A stretch of 64,000 nt of DNA from Tumebacillus amylolyticus (GCF_016722965.1 NZ_JAEQNB010000001.1:558001-622000); one strand, 5' to 3'. Shown: positions 37,405-45,968, counted from the first letter of the stretch. Numbers and translations are program-made. Notes: generated by a model not told the origin, from the letters alone.

Positions 37405-37962
37405 ATGCAGTACCGTGGGTTATTGACAGCCTTGTTGCTTATGGCTGTCTTGGCAGGAGTCAAGAATGCAAATGGGCTTGAGCAAAACGTCGCATCACGA
37501 AATGGGACTGAACCAGGAACGGTCGCTTCTTTGCCACAACCGGGTTATGCGGCTCCGGACTTCATCCTGACAGATTTAGAGGGTCGTCATGTGAAGATGA
37601 GCGAATTAAAGGGCAAGAAATTGTTTTTGAACTTCTGGGCCTCTTGGTGCCCGCCGTGCAATGACGAGATGCCGGACGTCGTAAAACTGAGCCAGAAGTA
37701 CAAGGGGCAAGTGGAATTCTACGGCGTCAATCTAACCGCTCAAGACAAACTTGAGGCTGCACGAAAGTTCGTGGAAACTTACAAGGTCAACTTCCCAACC
37801 CTATTAGATCGCAACGGTGACGTCGCGCGGCGGTATCAGGCCTTCGCCATCCCGACCACCCTTACAGTTGACCAAAATGGGATTGTGGTGGATCGCCGAA
37901 ATGGTCAATTGTCACCGACCGCAATGGAAGGATTAATTCGAAACTTGGTGGAGTTGAAGTGA
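37405..37962 (+). CDS. ResA/TlpA-like thiol-disulfide oxidoreductase
   Basis: 185 aa. N-terminal membrane anchor (residues 7-22), then a thioredoxin fold with WASWCPPCNDEMP (near residue 75) and the cis-Pro loop AIPTTL. It reduces extracytoplasmic disulfides and could accept electrons from CcdA at 32313. First gene of an operon with an Lgt-like protein (1-bp gap) and a response regulator. Confidence 0.88.
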   Translation: MQYRGLLTALLLMAVLAGVKNANGLEQNVASRNGTEPGTVASLPQPGYAAPDFILTDLEGRHVKMSELKGKKLFLNFWASWCPPCNDEMPDVVKLSQKYKGQVEFYGVNLTAQDKLEAARKFVETYKVNFPTLLDRNGDVARRYQAFAIPTTLTVDQNGIVVDRRNGQLSPTAMEGLIRNLVELK

Positions 37963-37963
37963 A

Positions 37964-38716
37964 ATGGCATTGCTGGGATCTTCTCTTAGTTTAGGCTTGT
38001 GGACGGTATCATCCACGTGGATTGGCTTGATTGTTGGATTTTGCATGATGCTGTGGTTCGTTCAAAATGAGACGCGCAAGGCAGGCTATGACGGAAAAAA
38101 GTTACGTGAAGCGGTAGGGGATAGTGTTTTCTATGGTGTTTTCGCTGCGCTGTTAACCCCCATATTTGTCATCCCGCGAGAGGTTCTGGATCGTCCGTTT
38201 CAGATTTTGCTGGGTGGATTGATCCCATATGCATCATGGGTAGGTTGGACAATCGGACTTGTGTACTTTTTCTGGAGACTGCGAAAGCAACAGATCCCGT
38301 GGACGACGCTGTTGGACGTTTTGGTGCCAGCATTTCTGGCAGGCTGGAGCGCTTATTCGTTGCTCGTTGTGGAATATGGAACTCGTACCGGGATGTTCTG
38401 GGGAGTGCAAGTCTCTGATGGGGTGTATCATTCTGTGAACCTCTATCGTTTTGTCCTCTTCGCAGTCGCGGTTGGAGGTTTGGTCAGGTGGATGCCACTG
38501 TCGGTGAAGGGGAGAAGGGGTACCTTCGCACTCGTCATTTTTGGGTTCTCAACACTGCTACTCTCTCTTGTTCAGTTTAATCAAAACCTTTGGTTGTACC
38601 TTACCCCATTGCAGTGGGTGGCCCTTCTGTCTGGGGTCACAGGGATTTATTTGTTGAACAAGGAACGTGAGGAGGAAGTGAACAGTGACCCCAAAGAAAC
38701 GAATCTTGATCATTGA
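37964..38716 (+). CDS. Lgt-like polytopic membrane protein
   Basis: 250 aa with about seven hydrophobic segments. It resembles prolipoprotein diacylglyceryl transferase in topology and in stretches such as FYGVFAALL and WSAYSLLVVEYGTRT. The catalytic HGGL and the full Lgt signature are not evident, so enzymatic activity is doubtful. Its 3' end overlaps the response regulator gene by 32 bp. Confidence 0.6.
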   Translation: MALLGSSLSLGLWTVSSTWIGLIVGFCMMLWFVQNETRKAGYDGKKLREAVGDSVFYGVFAALLTPIFVIPREVLDRPFQILLGGLIPYASWVGWTIGLVYFFWRLRKQQIPWTTLLDVLVPAFLAGWSAYSLLVVEYGTRTGMFWGVQVSDGVYHSVNLYRFVLFAVAVGGLVRWMPLSVKGRRGTFALVIFGFSTLLLSLVQFNQNLWLYLTPLQWVALLSGVTGIYLLNKEREEEVNSDPKETNLDH

Positions 38717-39383
38717 AGATGAGTCGAAAATCGTTGACGTGATCCGATCCTATTTGGAGATTAATGGGTATGACGTATCCGCCGCGGAAAACGGGGAGGA
38801 AGGGTTAAGGTTGCATGCAGACCAGCCGTTTGACTTAATCATTTTAGATCTCATGCTACCCGGTATATCCGGTGAAGAGACTTGCAAGCGGCTGCGGACG
38901 ATGTCCCGCGTGAGCATCATCATGCTGACGGCCAGGTCGTCCGAGCAGGACAAGATTGCGGGGTTAGGCCTTGGAGCAGATGACTATATGACCAAACCGT
39001 TCTCGCCCAAGGAACTTGTGGCTCGTGTGGCAGCGGTGTTGCGGAGAGCTACCCAAGACGACCTGTTGGCCGAGCAGTTTTATCTCACAGACCAGTTGGT
39101 GCTGGACAACCGAACCAAAGAAGTTCGGAGGAACGGTGAGACCCTGAATATTACTCCGACAGAGTTCAAAATCTTATATACCTTACTTCAACACCCGAAG
39201 CGCTCGTTTTCACGATCGGAGTTGATCGAGAAAGTATTTGGGTTTGATTTTGAAGGCGAGGATCGTGTCATTGATACCCACGTCAAAAATTTGCGGAAAA
39301 AGATCGAGGATGATCCGAAGAATCCTCAGATTGTGATCGCCGTGTATGGAGTTGGGTATCGGTTGGGAGATAACGTTTTGTAA
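38685..39383 (+). CDS. OmpR/PhoB-type response regulator (orphan)
   Basis: 232 aa, GTG start. Receiver domain with the acidic pocket (IIEDES), phospho-acceptor D in LIILDLMLPG (near residue 54) and K in MTKPFSP. Winged-helix DNA-binding domain at the C-terminus (residues ~135-230, ending GVGYRLGD). No kinase gene is adjacent; the orphan kinase at 33962 is the nearest candidate. Confidence 0.9.
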   Translation: MTPKKRILIIEDESKIVDVIRSYLEINGYDVSAAENGEEGLRLHADQPFDLIILDLMLPGISGEETCKRLRTMSRVSIIMLTARSSEQDKIAGLGLGADDYMTKPFSPKELVARVAAVLRRATQDDLLAEQFYLTDQLVLDNRTKEVRRNGETLNITPTEFKILYTLLQHPKRSFSRSELIEKVFGFDFEGEDRVIDTHVKNLRKKIEDDPKNPQIVIAVYGVGYRLGDNVL

Positions 39384-39413
39384 ACTCGAATCCATGAATC
39401 GGAGGGGAGTCGC

Positions 39414-39602
39414 TTGAGCCGGTATGTTGTGACAGGCGCAGGATTTGTTCTTGTTCTGTGTCTAGTGGTCCTGTTCCGTGCAACATGGCGGGCATGTTAC
39501 ACGAACAGCATATTGAGTCAGTTGACAGGCCCCCTGGAGGGTTTTGAATCAAAAGCCGCAGGGCAACCGCGATTCAGATTCAAGACAAGTCCGGTAAACT
39601 GA
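39414..39602 (+). CDS. Small membrane protein of unknown function (62 aa)
   Basis: TTG start behind GGAGGGG. One N-terminal membrane segment (residues 5-22), then a short soluble tail. It follows the response regulator by 30 bp, where a kinase gene would normally begin, so it may be either a small accessory protein or the stump of a lost kinase. No family recognised. Confidence 0.5.
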   Translation: MSRYVVTGAGFVLVLCLVVLFRATWRACYTNSILSQLTGPLEGFESKAAGQPRFRFKTSPVN

Positions 39603-39639
39603 AAAAAGGGTTGCCTCTGTGAGAGGCAACCCTTTTTTT
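39603..39639 (+). terminator. Terminator after the 39414 gene
   Basis: AAGGGTTGCCTC/GAGGCAACCCTT stem with T-run. Confidence 0.9.
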
Positions 39640-39641
39640 CG

Positions 39642-40098
39642 GGCAGAAGCTTATGTCCAGACCGGAGCAGCCGCCGTGGGGGGGTACTAGAGAATGTATT
39701 TTAGGACATCTCTTGTCCGCAGTGTAACAAGGAACTATGTGGTTTTTATGAACAATTAGTACTGGGCGGAAGGGTACGCTCCAACCAAACCCGACAACTA
39801 ACGGGTCAACCGGCTTATCTCGGTGCGAAGTCGTATTTCTAAACAATAAAAAAAGAAGCGAGTTCGCGAAGAACTCACTTCAAAGGGGAAAACAGAGAGA
39901 GTTACTCTCTGTCTTCTTACCATCCGTTTATACTATATCACTAAAAAGTGTGGTTTTAGTGAAGAAGCGTTCAATAAAAAAATGGCAAAAGCTCCGAAAA
40001 CGACAAAGGGAGGTCGTCGGAGCTTTTGCTAGTTGAGAAGGAAGTTCTCTCAAACATTCTACCACTTGAATATGTGGTTTTCGTGAAGAATCGTGGTC
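39642..40098. repeat. Gene-free interval with diverged ~125-bp repeats and hairpins
   Basis: No gene. Two related units, about 39843-39970 and 39972-40094, each begin CAATAAAAAAA, contain hairpins and end in TGTGGTTTT(A/C)GTGAAGAA. A third copy of the end motif (TGTGGTTTTTATGAA) lies at 39736. Another copy, TGTGGTTTTGGTGAA, stands upstream of kamA at 42418. The first unit includes the inverted repeat CACTAAAA-AGTGTGG-TTTTAGTG. Confidence 0.6.
39984..40029. terminator. Long hairpin downstream of the ATP-grasp gene
   Basis: GCAAAAGCTCCGA/TCGGAGCTTTTGC, extended inside by ACGAC/GTCGT; terminator-like for the minus-strand operon. Confidence 0.65.
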
Positions 40099-41271
40099 TT
40101 ATCGCCTAACAATAAATCGCCAGGTATTCAGGTCAAAAACGTAACGCAGGGCAGCCGCAAAAAAGCCAATCGTTGGCATCGGGTCTTCTGCCGACAGTGT
40201 GTCGTCGGGCAAACTAAAGTTCCAAAACGATGGAGACATCTGGTGACGATCTTTGTTACTCATGTAGTGAAGAAGATCGCCAGGTAAGAGCGCACGTCCT
40301 TGTACGCCCGTTTTGTATTTCAAAACAGGCTCAGTGTCTAAGCAAAGTGCGTGTCGATATAGAAGTGTGGGAAAGTCAACCCCACAGCGAATGGCCAAGT
40401 GAACGGAGCTCCAAAACCGCGGATTGATTTCCATGAGCTTCAGTTCGCCATTGCGTGGGTCCAACATAAATTCTACGTCTACCACACCATACCAAGGCAA
40501 GTTTTCCATGAGTTGCACAGCATAGCGAAGAGCTTCCGGGTACTCGATACTTTCATGGACTGTGCTCGGACCTCTCTCAATTGGATAGTTGCGAATCTGT
40601 TTTTGTACGAACGAGCCGGTTAATCGGTGGATAGAGTCATAGAGTAGGCATATGTCAAACTTAGGCCCGAATGGGATATATTCTTGCAAAAGCGGATTCG
40701 GGTAGGTTCTATGGATGCCAGGATAGATCTGGAGCAGTTCCTCCTGATTGTTGACGATTCTGACTCCACGGGAACCTGAACTTTTCCGGGGTTTGATCAC
40801 AAGCGGGTAGGTAAGGTGTGCTGTCTGAACTTGCAAGTCGTGCAGATTCACTTCTCCTTGAAACATGAGTTCTAATGTTTGAGGATGAGGAATACCAGCC
40901 TGCTTGGCCAATCGAATCGTCTCACCTTTGTCGCTTGCAATCAGATAACTGTCCAAAGGGGGAACAGGTAAAGCGCAATGCTCCCGAAGCTCCTCTTGGT
41001 TACGGACTGCAATTTCCATTGTGTCATCGTCCATCGGGAGAAATACATCTACTTTTTCATTACGTAATAACTCGCGCAACCATTTGTAAAAGTTCTCGGG
41101 TTCCTTTTGCGGGTCCGGGTATAGGATGTTTTTGGAGCAAAATTTCGAAAACCCACTTGTATGGAATCGGATCTTCTCTCCGACAACGATACGGTTCCCT
41201 TGGCGCCCTAACGATCGTGTCACCGCAAGGGTTTTGCTTAGCATGCCGTTCGTGCAAAAAACGGTTTTCAT
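40099..41271 (-). CDS. ATP-grasp family carboxylate-amine/thiol ligase
   Basis: 390 aa. ATP-grasp core in residues ~120-310: YPLVIKPRKSSGSRGV supplies the nucleotide-binding lysine, LLQEYIPFG the hinge, and LMEINPRFWSS the metal-binding Glu and Asn. Enzymes of this type join a carboxylate to an amine with ATP. The start ATG overlaps the stop of the kamA-like gene (ATGA), so the two are translationally coupled and probably act in one pathway. The substrate is unknown. Confidence 0.85.
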   Translation of the reverse strand: MKTVFCTNGMLSKTLAVTRSLGRQGNRIVVGEKIRFHTSGFSKFCSKNILYPDPQKEPENFYKWLRELLRNEKVDVFLPMDDDTMEIAVRNQEELREHCALPVPPLDSYLIASDKGETIRLAKQAGIPHPQTLELMFQGEVNLHDLQVQTAHLTYPLVIKPRKSSGSRGVRIVNNQEELLQIYPGIHRTYPNPLLQEYIPFGPKFDICLLYDSIHRLTGSFVQKQIRNYPIERGPSTVHESIEYPEALRYAVQLMENLPWYGVVDVEFMLDPRNGELKLMEINPRFWSSVHLAIRCGVDFPTLLYRHALCLDTEPVLKYKTGVQGRALLPGDLLHYMSNKDRHQMSPSFWNFSLPDDTLSAEDPMPTIGFFAAALRYVFDLNTWRFIVRR

Positions 41272-42371
41272 ACAGTCCCCCTCAAATGTTTCTCAGAACC
41301 GGGTAAATCGTCGAACCAGGCTGCTTCCTGAGAACAGGGAAGTATCATCATTTTACCGTAGTCGCCTTCCTTGGACTGGTGGTACTTTAAATAGGCCATA
41401 CCGTTTTCAATCGCAAGTATTTCAATTTTTCCAGAAGAATGACTCATCACCAAGCGGACCCGTTTCCCGAAACCGGAGGTTTTACTCTTCGCTTCTTCGA
41501 CGAGATCGTAGATGCGTTTCAAGGGCAGAACAAAGGCGGAATTTCCAACAACAGGTCGGTTCACGAAGAAATAATAAGGTGCCACGCCTGCCCAAGATAG
41601 TCGATTTAGCAACTCGGCAAGAACACCAGCATGATCATTAATACCACGGAGAATTGGTGTTTGATTCACGAGAACCACACCGGCACTCTGCAGAGCATTG
41701 AAGCATTGGAGAGCCTCGGGTGTAATCTCTCGTGGATGATTGATATGCGTAACCACATAGATTCGTTGGTCCGGTCTTGAGTATTTTTTGAGCACTTCGA
41801 GTACGTGTTCATCTTCATAGATTCTCATCGGATTGAATACAGGAATTTTTGAGCCGATCCGAATGACCTTGACATGGTCGATTTCTCTGAGGCTTTTTAG
41901 GATTGCTTCTATTCTAGCGGTGGACAAAGTCAAGGGGTCTCCACCAGTGAGCAACACATTATTGATCTCCGGGTGTTGTTGGATGTAGGATAACCCTTTT
42001 GAGATGTCAACTGTAGATTCATGAACGTCCTCTAAAAAAAGGCGTTTTCTAAAGCAGTAGCGACAATACGCTCCGCACACCTCAGAAACGAGCAGTAGTG
42101 CTGTCGTTTCATACTTGTGTTGGCAACCAGGTGCAACATAGTTATGTTCTTCATCTGAAGCGTCCCAGCGTCCGTATTCAGCAAGCTCATCTTGGTGGGG
42201 AATAACTAATTTGCGAATAGGGTCCGAAGGGTCTTCCCAATTGATGAGTTTCAGATAATAATCATTGGCCCGAAAGGCAAACTGAGAGGTGACCTCTTGC
42301 AACTGATTTCGTTCTTCTTCCGAAATCTGAATGACCTTGTTAATATCTGTGATGAATTGTGGTTTTCGCAT
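41268..42371 (-). CDS. KamA-family radical SAM aminomutase
   Basis: 367 aa from the ATG behind CCGGAGGT; a longer TTG-initiated reading exists. The radical-SAM cluster motif CGAYCRYCFRKR lies near residue 108, followed by the KamA-typical NNVLLTGGDPLTLS. Family members move an amino group between carbons of lysine or related amino acids using PLP; the PLP-lysine region is less clear. It could make beta-lysine or another beta-amino acid as substrate for the coupled ATP-grasp ligase. Confidence 0.85.
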   Translation of the reverse strand: MRKPQFITDINKVIQISEEERNQLQEVTSQFAFRANDYYLKLINWEDPSDPIRKLVIPHQDELAEYGRWDASDEEHNYVAPGCQHKYETTALLLVSEVCGAYCRYCFRKRLFLEDVHESTVDISKGLSYIQQHPEINNVLLTGGDPLTLSTARIEAILKSLREIDHVKVIRIGSKIPVFNPMRIYEDEHVLEVLKKYSRPDQRIYVVTHINHPREITPEALQCFNALQSAGVVLVNQTPILRGINDHAGVLAELLNRLSWAGVAPYYFFVNRPVVGNSAFVLPLKRIYDLVEEAKSKTSGFGKRVRLVMSHSSGKIEILAIENGMAYLKYHQSKEGDYGKMMILPCSQEAAWFDDLPGSEKHLRGTV

Positions 42372-42417
42372 TTGTTTTACCTCCGGAAGGTTGGTGGTTG
42401 TATTGTACTTCATGGTT

Positions 42418-42432
42418 GTGTGGTTTTGGTGA
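42418..42432 (+). repeat. TGTGGTTTTGGTGAA motif upstream of the kamA-like gene
   Basis: Same 15-bp motif as at 39949 and 40073 on the far side of the operon, in the same orientation. Confidence 0.55.
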
Positions 42433-42482
42433 ACTTGCAAGCGTCCTCACCACAGTAATAGAAAATGAAAATACCCTGTTGG

Positions 42483-42587
42483 AGAACGGGTCGCAATCCT
42501 CAGACCGGTCAGGAAATCACCATTCCGGGTGGTGCGATCCCCGCTTTCAAGCCGGGGAACAAATTGAAAGAAGCTGCGAAGGTCTAA
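42483..42587 (+). pseudogene. 3' fragment of an HU DNA-binding protein gene
   Basis: Reads [15 protein letters not shown], then [14 protein letters not shown] and stop, the conserved C-terminal third of HU. No N-terminal two thirds and no start upstream. Its terminator is intact just behind. It marks an old recombination junction. Confidence 0.88.
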
Positions 42588-42593
42588 GAAAGA

Positions 42594-42627
42594 AAACCAT
42601 CGGGGAACTTGACCCGATGGTTTTTTT
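42594..42627 (+). terminator. Terminator belonging to the HU fragment
   Basis: AAACCATCGGG/CCCGATGGTTT stem plus T-run. Confidence 0.88.
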
Positions 42628-42711
42628 ATTCACGATGCACTAGGGGGAATTTAATCAATGTAACGGCTTTCTTATGCATCTGTGATATGGTAAAAATAAA
42701 AAGGGTGAGAG

Positions 42712-43242
42712 TTGATTGACAAGTGGAGCAGAGGTTGGGAACGAAAACATACGTTAGATGAGATCAAGGACCTATACGCCTACTATGATCAGTGCGATGA
42801 CGATACGTTGAACTATTATTTGCTGAGCCATGAGGTTAAGCAAAAATCGTATGAGAACGCTGCCGCTATGATCAATTTCTCGTTTGGCTCAGCTCTGCTG
42901 CCAATTTTCGTGGCCTTGCTGGCTGCCGGTTCTGCAACAACGGGAGCATGGATTACGCTACTGAACCAGTCTCGCAGCTCTCCTGGCGCTTATGGAAGCA
43001 ATGAGTCTGGGCAATTCCTAGATCGTGTAACGGTTGTGTTAAACAAACTATGGCAGTCGAACTACTACTTTCTTCTTTGGTGTTTTGTGGCCTTTTTAGC
43101 CGTGATTTTCACAATTCATGTTCGAAGATCAAGGAGATTGAGAAGATATCTGGTCATTCAAAAGGTAATTGCAGATCGTGAGAAGCGCCGAGAGTGTGAT
43201 GAAGCAACAGTAGTGAATTACGTGAAAAGGAAATATCATTAG
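42712..43242 (+). CDS. Two-TM membrane protein of unknown function
   Basis: 176 aa, TTG start behind AAGGGTGAGAG. A soluble N-terminal region (residues 1-50) is followed by membrane segments near 58-80 and 118-138 and a basic C-terminal tail (VRRSRRLRRYL). AT-rich compared with most of the window. Sits 39 bp upstream of a TIGR02391-like gene in the same direction, and the two likely form an operon. No family recognised. Confidence 0.65.
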   Translation: MIDKWSRGWERKHTLDEIKDLYAYYDQCDDDTLNYYLLSHEVKQKSYENAAAMINFSFGSALLPIFVALLAAGSATTGAWITLLNQSRSSPGAYGSNESGQFLDRVTVVLNKLWQSNYYFLLWCFVAFLAVIFTIHVRRSRRLRRYLVIQKVIADREKRRECDEATVVNYVKRKYH

Positions 43243-43281
43243 TTTACGATGGGGATGTTCAAGTTAGGAGGGAAGTATAGT

Positions 43282-44007
43282 ATGAATTACAGATTGATAG
43301 CTACACATGTAGGAGACCTACTAAAATATGACGTAAGCATAAATGTGATCAATCGAATTGCAGGGGCACTGTTTGCATTCCAACGAGACGTGTTCCAAAA
43401 CGAATCGATAACATCTGAAAGAGCAAAATTAATTTTTGATTGGGCACTCTCTCTCGAAAGACAATCAATAAACCCAGAGGAGAGGGATAGATTGCTTTTT
43501 CAGTTCTGTCTTCAGATGGCACCGCCTGACAAAGTTGAAGAAGTACAAGCGATATTCGCAAGGCACGATTTAGGACGAAATAGAAATGCCAATGAAGAAG
43601 ATCTCAATCTCTTCCAAAGCAGGAGCTTTCATCTGGAGGTTGTGCGCCATTGCCAAGATCTCTTCGTTCAGGGTAATTATTTTCATGCAGTCTTCGAAGC
43701 ATCCAAAGCTTATAATCTTGCTGTCAAAACAAAGGCCAATAGTGGAAACGATGGGTATAGCCTTATGATGGAGGTATGGGGATGTCCAAATGGGGTTCTA
43801 AAGCTAACGGAATGCCAAACGGACACAGATCGAAATGTTCAGGAAGGAATCAAGTTTTTGTCCGGTGGCCTGATGAAAGCAGTAAGAAACCCAACCGCAC
43901 ATGAACCTGCAATTTCTTGGCCAATTGATCGTCAGGACTGTTTAGATAACTTGAGTTTTATCTCGTTTCTGTTTAGAAAATTAGATGCTTCTGTGTATAG
44001 TCCCTAG
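43282..44007 (+). CDS. TIGR02391 (Ymh)-like protein
   Basis: 241 aa, ATG behind GGAGGGAAG. The C-terminal half shows the family pattern: FHLEVVRHCQDLFVQGNYFHAVFEA..K, DGYSLMMEVWG, then FLSGGLMKAVRNPTAHE. Proteins of this family are often found with phage and defence genes; a HEPN-like RNPTAH segment is present. Function not established. Cotranscribed with the two-TM gene. Confidence 0.75.
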   Translation: MNYRLIATHVGDLLKYDVSINVINRIAGALFAFQRDVFQNESITSERAKLIFDWALSLERQSINPEERDRLLFQFCLQMAPPDKVEEVQAIFARHDLGRNRNANEEDLNLFQSRSFHLEVVRHCQDLFVQGNYFHAVFEASKAYNLAVKTKANSGNDGYSLMMEVWGCPNGVLKLTECQTDTDRNVQEGIKFLSGGLMKAVRNPTAHEPAISWPIDRQDCLDNLSFISFLFRKLDASVYSP

Positions 44008-44047
44008 TGTCGTGTCGACCTATATCGTGATGCGTGCATTAATATAG

Positions 44048-44078
44048 AAAGGACCTCAAATTTGAGGTCCTTTTTTGT
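44048..44078 (+). terminator. Terminator after the TIGR02391-like gene
   Basis: AAAGGACCTCAAA/TTTGAGGTCCTTT. Confidence 0.9.
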
Positions 44079-44092
44079 GGAGGCAGCCACAT

Positions 44093-44611
44093 TTACTGCG
44101 GCGACCCCGTACGCTTCTCATACTGCTTTCGCCAACCATAAGGGGTCATACCCCGCGGCTTGAAAACCGACAGGATCGTGGCCACGAACACCGCCAGCAG
44201 GGCGAGACTAGAAACGACTACGAGTTGAATTTGCACTTGGAGATCGGCACTGGACAAAGACGTCTTTGCGGCTATGTTTGCCAAGTAATGAATGGGCTGC
44301 AAATGCACCAACAAACCGATGGTAGAAATGATGGTGATCAAGAGTTTCATCAGGATCCAATAATGCCGGAACAGGCCCCACTCAGATCCAAGTGATGAAA
44401 CAATCCCTGTTAGTAGGGCAGCGAGGCAGAACGGGACGATGACGAACCGGGAGATGACCTCCATTGCAAGATAAGCGGAACGCGCCATCTGAGTATCTTC
44501 GCTGATCAGACCGGTAACAGCGAGAGCAAGGAAGCCAACAACCGTGCCGAGCCAACCGACTGAGGAAATGATATGAGCTGTAAGCACGACCTTACGGAGG
44601 CGGGGTTTCAT
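44093..44611 (-). CDS. Four-TM membrane protein (DUF2269/CopD-like)
   Basis: 172 aa with four membrane segments. The first contains LTAHIISSVGWLG, a pattern common in DUF2269-type proteins, and a further His (HYWILMKLL) lies in the third. Possibly heme- or metal-related, but no function is established. The start lies three bases after the stop of the upstream 61-aa gene, so they are coupled. Confidence 0.65.
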   Translation of the reverse strand: MKPRLRKVVLTAHIISSVGWLGTVVGFLALAVTGLISEDTQMARSAYLAMEVISRFVIVPFCLAALLTGIVSSLGSEWGLFRHYWILMKLLITIISTIGLLVHLQPIHYLANIAAKTSLSSADLQVQIQLVVVSSLALLAVFVATILSVFKPRGMTPYGWRKQYEKRTGSPQ

Positions 44612-44613
44612 AC

Positions 44614-44799
44614 TCAATGCATATGGTGGCCGAGGCCACCGAAACTGTTGCCGGTGAGATGCAAGATGACAAAGAGCAGGACCAAGAGGAGGCTGATCAC
44701 CCCGGACACCTTCACCCAGCGTGGAGTGCCGGGGTTCGATCCGTAATCTGGCTTGTTCATGTCCTCCTCTGTCGCGAGTTGCTCAAAACTTTCGCTCAT
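44614..44799 (-). CDS. Small single-TM protein (61 aa)
   Basis: ATG behind GAGGAGG. Acidic N-terminus, PRWVKVSG followed by one membrane segment (LLLVLLFVILHLTG) and a Gly/His end (GLGHHMH). It precedes the four-TM gene and follows the kinase-regulator pair. No family assigned with confidence. Confidence 0.6.
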   Translation of the reverse strand: MSESFEQLATEEDMNKPDYGSNPGTPRWVKVSGVISLLLVLLFVILHLTGNSFGGLGHHMH

Positions 44800-44882
44800 T
44801 GAGTAATCCTCCTCATGATTTTATGATCTGTTCGTGCAAAACTAGTATAGCAATGTTGCGTGAACAGACGGTGAACGGAGGT

Positions 44883-45968
44883 TTACTCTCCATATTTGGC
44901 TTTGTTCGGAGCGACAGGCAGTGTAAAGGTAAAGGTAGTGCCCTGTCCCACTTCACTTTCGACATGGATATCTGTATGATGAAGGGCTACGATGTGCTTC
45001 ACAATCGACAATCCAAGCCCTGTACCCGCCTTTTTCGTGCGAGACTTATCAGCTTTATAAAATCGCTCCCAAATAATTGGAAGGTCTTCTTGTCTGATTC
45101 CCGGTCCATCATCTCGGATCGAAACCACCGCTTGTTTTTCTTTTTTCAAAAGCAATACGACGGTGCTGCCGGGCGGCGAGAATTGTACGGCATTTTGAAT
45201 CAAATTGACGATCACTTGATCAATTCGATCCAGATCAGCCAATACAAGGATGTCCTCTGATTCATCAGATATCAATTCAACATTGACTTGCTTAAATAAA
45301 AAATCAGGCTCCATGCGAGCCACGACGAGACGAACCAGCTCCGATAAATTAAAGATGTCTGGTCGGATCTCCAACTGCCCCGCTTCTATTCGGGCCATGT
45401 CCAGTAGATCATTGACCAGCTTTATCATCCGTTCGGTTTGTTCTTTCATGACCGTCAAATAATGACGCTTTCGGGCATCGGGAATCGTGTCATCCAGAAA
45501 TGCCCTAACAAACCCATGGATGGAAGTGAGAGGAGATCGTAAATCGTGAGAAACATTGGCCACGAAATCCTTTCGCATTTGATCCAAACTGGCTAATTCT
45601 TGAGCCATATAATTGAAGGTATCCCCTAATTGAGCCAACTCATCATTGGTTGTGACATTCACTTTTCGATCAAATTGACCCTTGGCGATCTCATAGGCGG
45701 CCCGGTTCATTTCTCGAAGAGGGGCGGTGATTTTTTTAGAGAGGTAGCAGGTAAACAAGCCTGTGATGGTAAAGGAAATCATGGAGGCCAGTGCAAACAA
45801 GTGCTTCAATTGGTTGAAATCTCTTACTGAGTCTGGATGTAGATGCATGCCGGTTAGACTGGTTTGAAACAACAAAAAGTAGGCCGCCGCAAGGACGAGA
45901 TGCGATACGACGATAATTACGATATAGGTGAGAAACAGCTTAGAGAAAATACTTTTGATTCGAATCAT
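44883..45968 (-). CDS. Sensor histidine kinase
   Basis: 361 aa. Two N-terminal membrane segments with only a short loop between them (~residues 8-30 and 55-78), then HAMP, HisKA (VSHDLRSPLTSIHG) and HATPase_c (NLIQNAVQFSPPG, DDGPGIRQ, GTGLGLSIV). The lack of a large sensor loop suggests detection within the membrane. The start overlaps the response regulator stop by 4 bp. Confidence 0.93.
   Translation of the reverse strand: MIRIKSIFSKLFLTYIVIIVVSHLVLAAAYFLLFQTSLTGMHLHPDSVRDFNQLKHLFALASMISFTITGLFTCYLSKKITAPLREMNRAAYEIAKGQFDRKVNVTTNDELAQLGDTFNYMAQELASLDQMRKDFVANVSHDLRSPLTSIHGFVRAFLDDTIPDARKRHYLTVMKEQTERMIKLVNDLLDMARIEAGQLEIRPDIFNLSELVRLVVARMEPDFLFKQVNVELISDESEDILVLADLDRIDQVIVNLIQNAVQFSPPGSTVVLLLKKEKQAVVSIRDDGPGIRQEDLPIIWERFYKADKSRTKKAGTGLGLSIVKHIVALHHTDIHVESEVGQGTTFTFTLPVAPNKAKYGE

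Noticed and set aside
37964-38716. Second functional lgt gene
   Set aside because: The overall topology is Lgt-like, but the catalytic motif is not visible, so I annotated it only as Lgt-like.
39843-40094. Hairpin/repeat region as a CRISPR or riboswitch
   Set aside because: Only two diverged units, no regular spacers, and no match to a riboswitch consensus that I know.
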